Of a stretch of 59,619 nucleotides of DNA, positions 54,990-59,619 are shown piece after piece (position 1 is the stretch's first letter; each line of letters opens with the position of its first letter). The translations under genes were made by a program, and so were the position numbers. The stretch is taken from the NCBI GenBank assembly GCA_913020295.1, contig CAJWAA010000015.1, positions 1-59,619 of the forward strand. The letters run 5' to 3'. Below the pieces are notes generated by a model. It saw nothing but the letters and a program-made list of their open reading frames with translations, was not told where the DNA came from and did no database searches. The stretch is from an uncultured Flavobacteriaceae bacterium. GTDB lineage: Bacteria > Bacteroidota > Bacteroidia > Flavobacteriales > Flavobacteriaceae.

Positions 54990-55520
54990 TTAGAGAATTG
55001 TAATGGGAATTTCTACCCTTGCATTTCCCCAACCAGCATGAAGAACTGCATTATTTCCCTCACCACTAAATGCGAAGGAGAAGGCTTCTAGATATTCGGT
55101 TGATTCTGTAATGGGTACTTCTATTCTTACAACATCTTTTGATTGGTCGTAGTTGTATGCCCCCCAAACATTTGTGGCTGAATTAATTATGATCTCGGAG
55201 GAATTATCTTTGGGGTAGGAATACATGGTGTAAGTTCCTGCTTTGATAACTTTACCTCCCATTTTGACGGACTTATAAAGTCTGAACTCAGTGGCTTCAT
55301 TAGCTCCAGTTCTCCAAATTTTATATGTCGGAACAACATCTTGTAGATTCCTACCTCTCAATTGAGGACGGCTGTATGTGATGACAACAGCCTTGTCTGT
55401 AACCCTATTAGGAACAGGATAAAATACACGATCCATAGGGCTTTTGTCTAAACCTTTAAAATTTTGTGCTTGTGTTAAGGTAGCTGATGCTAATAAGATA
55501 ATTATGAGTAGTTTTTTCAT
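54990..55520 (-). CDS. DUF2911 domain protein, exported
   Basis: The 176-residue protein has a signal peptide (about 1-18, ending TQAQ) and one DUF2911 domain: VVITYSRPQLRGRNLQDVV, WRTGANEATEFRL and GTYTMYSYP. It is the short version of the protein at 41918-42763, without the helical C terminus. Function is unknown. Confidence 0.87.
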   Translation of the reverse strand: MKKLLIIILLASATLTQAQNFKGLDKSPMDRVFYPVPNRVTDKAVVITYSRPQLRGRNLQDVVPTYKIWRTGANEATEFRLYKSVKMGGKVIKAGTYTMYSYPKDNSSEIIINSATNVWGAYNYDQSKDVVRIEVPITESTEYLEAFSFAFSGEGNNAVLHAGWGNARVEIPITIL

Positions 55521-55544
55521 TGGGTAATTTGTTAAGTTTAAAGA

Positions 55545-55736
55545 TTAATTATTGCAAATCATTTCAATACCACAATTAGAGGGTGACTTAATTTTTCCTT
55601 CACATTCAAGGCATTTGGAAATTTGGACTTCCTGACCATTATCTAGAATAAGGATATCTTCAACTAATGGTTCATCACATTTAGCGCAACTTGCGTTGAC
55701 GGCAATGCCAAAATTGTCGCATTCATATGTTGCCAT
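55545..55736 (-). CDS. Small cysteine-rich (zinc-ribbon-like) protein
   Basis: From ATG 55736 the protein is 63 residues: MATYECDNFGIAVNASC and AKCDEPL, then SKCLECEGKIKSP and CGIEMIC. A conserved flavobacterial small protein has the same plan, but its first pair is usually CxxC, while here it is CDNF. Zinc or other metal binding is inferred; function is unknown. An upstream in-frame ATG at 55796 would add 20 unlikely residues. It lies 24 bases before the DUF2911 gene and may be cotranscribed. Confidence 0.78.
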   Translation of the reverse strand: MATYECDNFGIAVNASCAKCDEPLVEDILILDNGQEVQISKCLECEGKIKSPSNCGIEMICNN

Positions 55737-55792
55737 ATTTTTTATTTTAAAGTTAATAAGTTTTAAGAAACTTTGAAAAATTTTTTTTTTGA

Positions 55793-58102
55793 TCATTTAA
55801 CCTCAAAAGATGTTTTTCCTGCAGGAAAATCTTTTAGATGAAAATATCCTTTTTTAGCCAGATTTTGTACGAGTTGACCATTGATATAAAGCTTTTTTTT
55901 GCCTTTTACAGCAGGAATCATTAGGTCTCCTTTAACCCCTCCCGGTAGATGAACCTTCATTGTAAAAGTGTTTTCAGTTTGAAGAAACTCAAGCTCAACT
56001 GCTCCTGTGATTAAACTGGTTTTAAGTTTGGCAAATTCCAAGTTTCCTATCTTGGGGTGAATTTTTATTTTTTGCGCACCGGGGGTCAGCGGGGCTACTC
56101 CCATCATCTTTCTGACAATAATATTGGCGGGGGCTCCTCCCCAGGCGTGGTTTAAATCTAAATTAGGTTTATACCTTTTGTCCCATGCTTCCATGGTGAT
56201 GGTTGACCCATATCGTATCATGTTGTACCAGCTTCTTTCTGTTTTTGCGGCCATTAGGCCAATGGCTTGATCCGCTCCGCCATAATCAAAAAGACCCTCC
56301 AATAAAATTTGTGATCCGTAGACACTGCATGACATTTTTTTTTGCGCTACATAATTCACTACATTTTCGACATCTTTCTCTGGAATTAGCCCAAAAGTCA
56401 GTGCAAACATATTTGCGTGTTGAGATTTATGGTCTGTATCCTCCCCATCATTAATCAAACCATTGTTTTTGTCCTGAAAAGTTTCCAGATATGCTTTTTT
56501 GACTTTTTCACTGCGCTTTTGAAATAAGCTTAAATCTTTCTTTTGATCTAGATCAAGGGCAATTCTTTCCATTATTTTCAAAGCTCCATAATACAAGGCA
56601 TTTACAACTGCATTATAGGTTTGATAAACATAACCATCGTTTTCTCCTGGGTACTCCTTTTCTGTTCCTATATAATGCTTCAGGTTATCATAACCACCGG
56701 GTGGCTGAGCCTGGGGCCAGTCGACAATGTCTCTTAGATTGTTATTTTTTCCCCAATGATTTTTGTGTAATTTTTCAAAAAAGGCATTCGTTTGTCTACC
56801 AGTCAATGTACTAATTAGATCTGTCTCATCTGACAAGTCCATCAGTGTTTTTATTTTTAATTCATCATAGTATCTTACAATGAACCGATTGTCTCCTGTG
56901 TAGAGATAATCATACCAGGCCATCAAAATATTGTAAAGGGTCCATTCAGTGGGCCATGTAGGGTTGAACAACAAGTGCCTCATGCTACCTCTGGCAATAC
57001 CATACTCAGCGTCTACCGCATAGTGAGAAAGTTGATTGATAAAAGCGTCAGCTTCATAAGGGATTCGTTCTCTGTCTCCATCTACGTAGTAACCACAAAA
57101 ACTTGTAGCTTTCATTGAGTATTTACAAAGTTCCCATACTTGATTTAAGATCTCATCATTTGATTCAAAAAAAGAGGCGTCATCGTCAAAGGTGTAATGA
57201 ACCATGGTCCTTACCACTTCATCTATTTTTAATTCTCCTTTATAATTATGAATTTCTGCATATCTGAACGGATAGACCTCTCCAATATATTCTGGCATTT
57301 TAATCATAAATCGATTACGGGCTCTTTTTTCATTTTTTGGCCATTCAATTTCATACCAATGTGTTCCAGGTTTTAATTTTAATTGGGTTTTGTAATATCT
57401 GATATTACCTCCTAAATTTTCAACAGATAAATCATCTTTTTTTTTCATTTCACCTACTGATATGCTTACAGTATCTCCTTCTGATGAGGTGAGCTTCATT
57501 TTTAACTTAGCAAAAGCAGCTTTTTTAAAATCAAGAAAAAATCCTCCAACATTTCTTTTGTAGATATCTGCTTTTTGGTCTACTGTAATAAGAGGTTCTT
57601 GGGAATATTTTTCTGTCGAAGCTTCAGGATCAATCACAAAAGACTGTGGTTGAGAGAAAGAGGTGCTGAGTTCTTCATTTTCCCAATATCTTATTTTCCA
57701 ATAGTAAACTTTGTTTTTTTTGAGAGGTGGTCCTTCGTATTGGACAGAAAACTTGTTACTGATTATTTTTCCACTATCCCAAATATTCCCATTATTCTGT
57801 TTTAATTTTTTGGGATTATCACTTACCAGCACTTGATAAGCAACATTCGTTAAGGAACGGTCATCTATTATCCAATTGAAAATAGGCCTTAAAGATTGGA
57901 CTTTTGCAATTTCGTAACCATTTTTGGTCAAGATATTATCGTTCAACGATAGGTTTTGTCTTTTTCCATTTAGTCCTACATAATCTGAATTTCGCATTAA
58001 ATCTGTTCTTAAACATTTGGGTTGAATCTCTACTTTTTTACAGCTTTGGAAGAATAATGCGATAAGTGTTACTATGACAAGGTGATAAGTTTTTATTTTC
58101 AT
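55793..58102 (-). CDS. Alpha-L-rhamnosidase, GH78 family lipoprotein
   Basis: The 769-residue protein has a lipoprotein signal (lipobox FQSC near 20). The N-terminal beta region holds a Bac_rhamnosid_N-like segment with YYWKIRYWENEE near 130. The (alpha/alpha)6 barrel has YYVDGDRERIPYEADAF near 345, WPTEWTLYNILM and YGSTITMEAWD, and NHAWGGAPANI at the end. GH78 enzymes remove terminal alpha-L-rhamnose from polysaccharides. It starts 4 bases inside the end of the esterase gene (ATGA overlap). Confidence 0.9.
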   Translation of the reverse strand: MKIKTYHLVIVTLIALFFQSCKKVEIQPKCLRTDLMRNSDYVGLNGKRQNLSLNDNILTKNGYEIAKVQSLRPIFNWIIDDRSLTNVAYQVLVSDNPKKLKQNNGNIWDSGKIISNKFSVQYEGPPLKKNKVYYWKIRYWENEELSTSFSQPQSFVIDPEASTEKYSQEPLITVDQKADIYKRNVGGFFLDFKKAAFAKLKMKLTSSEGDTVSISVGEMKKKDDLSVENLGGNIRYYKTQLKLKPGTHWYEIEWPKNEKRARNRFMIKMPEYIGEVYPFRYAEIHNYKGELKIDEVVRTMVHYTFDDDASFFESNDEILNQVWELCKYSMKATSFCGYYVDGDRERIPYEADAFINQLSHYAVDAEYGIARGSMRHLLFNPTWPTEWTLYNILMAWYDYLYTGDNRFIVRYYDELKIKTLMDLSDETDLISTLTGRQTNAFFEKLHKNHWGKNNNLRDIVDWPQAQPPGGYDNLKHYIGTEKEYPGENDGYVYQTYNAVVNALYYGALKIMERIALDLDQKKDLSLFQKRSEKVKKAYLETFQDKNNGLINDGEDTDHKSQHANMFALTFGLIPEKDVENVVNYVAQKKMSCSVYGSQILLEGLFDYGGADQAIGLMAAKTERSWYNMIRYGSTITMEAWDKRYKPNLDLNHAWGGAPANIIVRKMMGVAPLTPGAQKIKIHPKIGNLEFAKLKTSLITGAVELEFLQTENTFTMKVHLPGGVKGDLMIPAVKGKKKLYINGQLVQNLAKKGYFHLKDFPAGKTSFEVK

Positions 58103-58890
58103 TGTTTTTGATATAATTCTTTGAATTTAGCTGCAAATCTTTTACCCAATACCTCGAGACTTTTGTGGTCATAGTGTGTGCCATCAAAAGTTGAGGTTCC
58201 TATGGATTTTACACTTGTTGCATAGGGAATTTCACTTTTGAGCCTATCCAACATTTTCTTAAAGTCTTCATTTTCAGGTTGGTTCTTGTTTAATTCTGAG
58301 GCAATAAAAATCATTTGTTCATTATTAAAATCCTTTCTCAAACTGTAAATCATTGATTTGAGTTTTTCAAAGTAGATCCTAAATTCCGGATCTTTATCGC
58401 CAAGATTACCTTCTCCTTGAAGCCAAAATGTAGCAATTATTTTTCCTTGATTTCTAATGGCGGATTTGCATCTTCTGATGGCTTCACTGTAGAAATGTGT
58501 TCCCGGAATCCACTGATTAATTTTGGTACCCCCTCTAGCATTGACTACCAATCCAATTGGATTGATTTTACAGTCAGTGGCCACTTGTTGGGCAAATGAA
58601 TATCCCAAATTGAATTGCTGCATACTGGCCTTTTTTCTAATTGAAGAGTGAATATTTAGAGGACTTTTTAGTGGAATCCATTGATTCATACTGTCGAGTA
58701 AAAAAGCTTTTTGAACAACTTGGTAGTCTTGATCCACTAATTCGGCTCTACCCGCCATATTCGATTGGCCGATCAGTAAAATGATTTTTTTAGGTGAGTC
58801 TGGCGATATTTGTGCGACAACAGTTAAACCTAAAAATAAAAAGATATAATTCAAAAAGCACTTTCGAACATTTTTTAATTTTAGCCTCAC
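58099..58890 (-). CDS. Sialate O-acetylesterase-like carbohydrate esterase
   Basis: The 263-residue protein has a signal peptide (about 1-25) and the SGNH-type pattern of DUF303: ILLIGQSNMAGRAEL with the nucleophile Ser, VVNARGGTKINQW, FWLQGEGNLGD and STFDGTHYDHKS with the final Asp-His. It removes O-acetyl groups from glycans. It is directly upstream of, and overlaps, the GH78 gene, so the two probably act on one acetylated, rhamnose-containing polymer. Confidence 0.88.
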   Translation of the reverse strand: MRLKLKNVRKCFLNYIFLFLGLTVVAQISPDSPKKIILLIGQSNMAGRAELVDQDYQVVQKAFLLDSMNQWIPLKSPLNIHSSIRKKASMQQFNLGYSFAQQVATDCKINPIGLVVNARGGTKINQWIPGTHFYSEAIRRCKSAIRNQGKIIATFWLQGEGNLGDKDPEFRIYFEKLKSMIYSLRKDFNNEQMIFIASELNKNQPENEDFKKMLDRLKSEIPYATSVKSIGTSTFDGTHYDHKSLEVLGKRFAAKFKELYQKQ

Positions 58891-58931
58891 GAAAGAAATA
58901 ATACTTTTTAAAGTTCGATTTTTTTAGTTAT

Positions 58932-59619
58932 TTAATCAAAGTATATGTTTTTTCCATTTTGCTTTAAGATTTCGAAATGGTCAAATAATTCACCCTTAGC
59001 ATTAAAAGAGCGATATTTTAACCGGTCTCCATCAATAGATATGTGCTGGAATAATTGAATACGTTCTCCAGTTTTACCTTGAGTTGCACCAAATTCACCC
59101 CAACCGGATTTATCTAATGAATACATTTTAGCTCCGCTTACAGATACAACGTATACGGGGCCAATTATATTACCACCTTTATTGTCATCTTTTACAACAA
59201 CAGGTTTCTCATAAATGGCACCCCTGGCATATGTATGGTCATGTCCCTGCAAGGCAAGATCAATATTAAATTCCTCAAAAACTGGCTTCCAATGGGATCT
59301 AATCTCTGTATTATTTCTCATTGATGATGCAGAAAATACAGGATGATGATAAGTAACTACTATCCATTTCTTATCATTACTCTTTAAAATTTCTCTTAGC
59401 CATTTAGCTTGACGCTTTATGGCAATATTACTATTCAGAGCTATTATTTTTAGATCTGGATAATCTATATAATAACAGGTTTTATCCAATCCTTTGGGAC
59501 CATTTTTTGGAAAGCCAAATTGAGCATTCCATTGTACAGAAAGTACTTCATCCTGAGAGTATACACTTCCATCAAGATAGCGATACTCATGATTTCCAGG
59601 TACTGCAATTGCTGGTATT
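58932..59619 (-). CDS. Metallophosphoesterase, purple acid phosphatase-like (5' end outside window)
   Basis: The frame stays open from the stop at 58932 to the window edge. It has AVPGNHEYRYLDGS near the edge, then HHPVFSAS and LALQGHDHTYARG, the calcineurin-type metal-binding motifs. A later start at 59489 would lose the GNHE motif, so the true start lies outside. These enzymes hydrolyse phosphate esters with a two-metal centre; an exported role is inferred from the neighbours. Confidence 0.88.
   Translation of the reverse strand, partial: IPAIAVPGNHEYRYLDGSVYSQDEVLSVQWNAQFGFPKNGPKGLDKTCYYIDYPDLKIIALNSNIAIKRQAKWLREILKSNDKKWIVVTYHHPVFSASSMRNNTEIRSHWKPVFEEFNIDLALQGHDHTYARGAIYEKPVVVKDDNKGGNIIGPVYVVSVSGAKMYSLDKSGWGEFGATQGKTGERIQLFQHISIDGDRLKYRSFNAKGELFDHFEILKQNGKNIYFD

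Noticed and set aside
1-59619. CRISPR arrays, insertion sequences, phage genes, att sites
   Set aside because: No regularly spaced repeats, transposase, integrase or structural phage genes seen in any frame.

Overview
The window is chromosomal DNA of a low-GC member of the Bacteroidota, most likely a marine Flavobacteriaceae. The evidence is a set of genes with typical flavobacterial sequence and order (rlmD-DUF6452-DUF6048, zapA-6S RNA-rny, fmt-recQ-ATPase/DUF493-DUF4290-murA, a fused CcsB-CcsA protein, a NagB fused to a PIG-L domain), Bacteroidota-type promoters (TAnnTTTG at -7) and few Shine-Dalgarno sites. There is no transposase, phage gene or CRISPR array. All calls come from reading the sequence; no database search was run.

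Layout. 1-0.3 kb: end of an rRNA operon (23S 3' end, 5S, terminator). 0.8-9.6 kb: housekeeping genes (ZIP metal transporter, two rRNA methyltransferases, ornithine aminotransferase, cysteine desulfurase, M23 peptidase). 10.1-12.5 kb: cell division and RNA genes (coiled-coil protein, ZapA, 6S-type RNA, RNase Y). 13.5-23.5 kb: an amino-sugar locus (NagX-like membrane protein, DUF4212 + sodium/solute symporter, SGNH hydrolase, NagB-PIG-L fusion, sugar isomerase-like TIM barrel, GH20 hexosaminidase, DUF1080 protein), which reads as extracellular release of GlcNAc, uptake and conversion to fructose-6-phosphate. 23.9-25.3 kb: a decaying metal-homeostasis locus with a broken Fur-family gene, an intact palindromic operator, a MerC gene, a crippled CobW GTPase fragment and remains of a probable LytTR response regulator. 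25.5-34.6 kb: tRNA-Met and conserved housekeeping genes.

34.6-41.8 kb: a dense minus-strand light-response operon with four different photolyase/cryptochrome genes plus SRPBCC, SDR, DUF2256 and DUF2805 genes. One photolyase belongs to the FeS-BCP (prokaryotic 6-4) family but lacks three of the four cysteines that bind the iron-sulfur cluster. 43.0-47.2 kb: a large PIG-L deacetylase, a previously unlisted 31-residue membrane ORF and a sodium/solute symporter, linked by GTGA and TAATG overlaps. 47.3-55.7 kb: Maf, KdsC-like phosphatase, DUF2520 protein, CcsBA, a DUF6174 gene broken by a stop codon, TerB-like protein, MscS channel, DUF2911 protein and a small cysteine-rich protein. 55.8 kb to the end: GH78 rhamnosidase, sialate O-acetylesterase-like enzyme and the start-truncated end of a metallophosphoesterase, probably part of a polysaccharide-degradation locus.

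The observations most worth a second look are the 31-residue ORF between PIG-L and the symporter, the four-photolyase operon with its cluster-less FeS-BCP member, the dead Fur-family repressor beside a perfect operator, the DUF6174 pseudogene, and a YqgE gene with no ordinary start codon.
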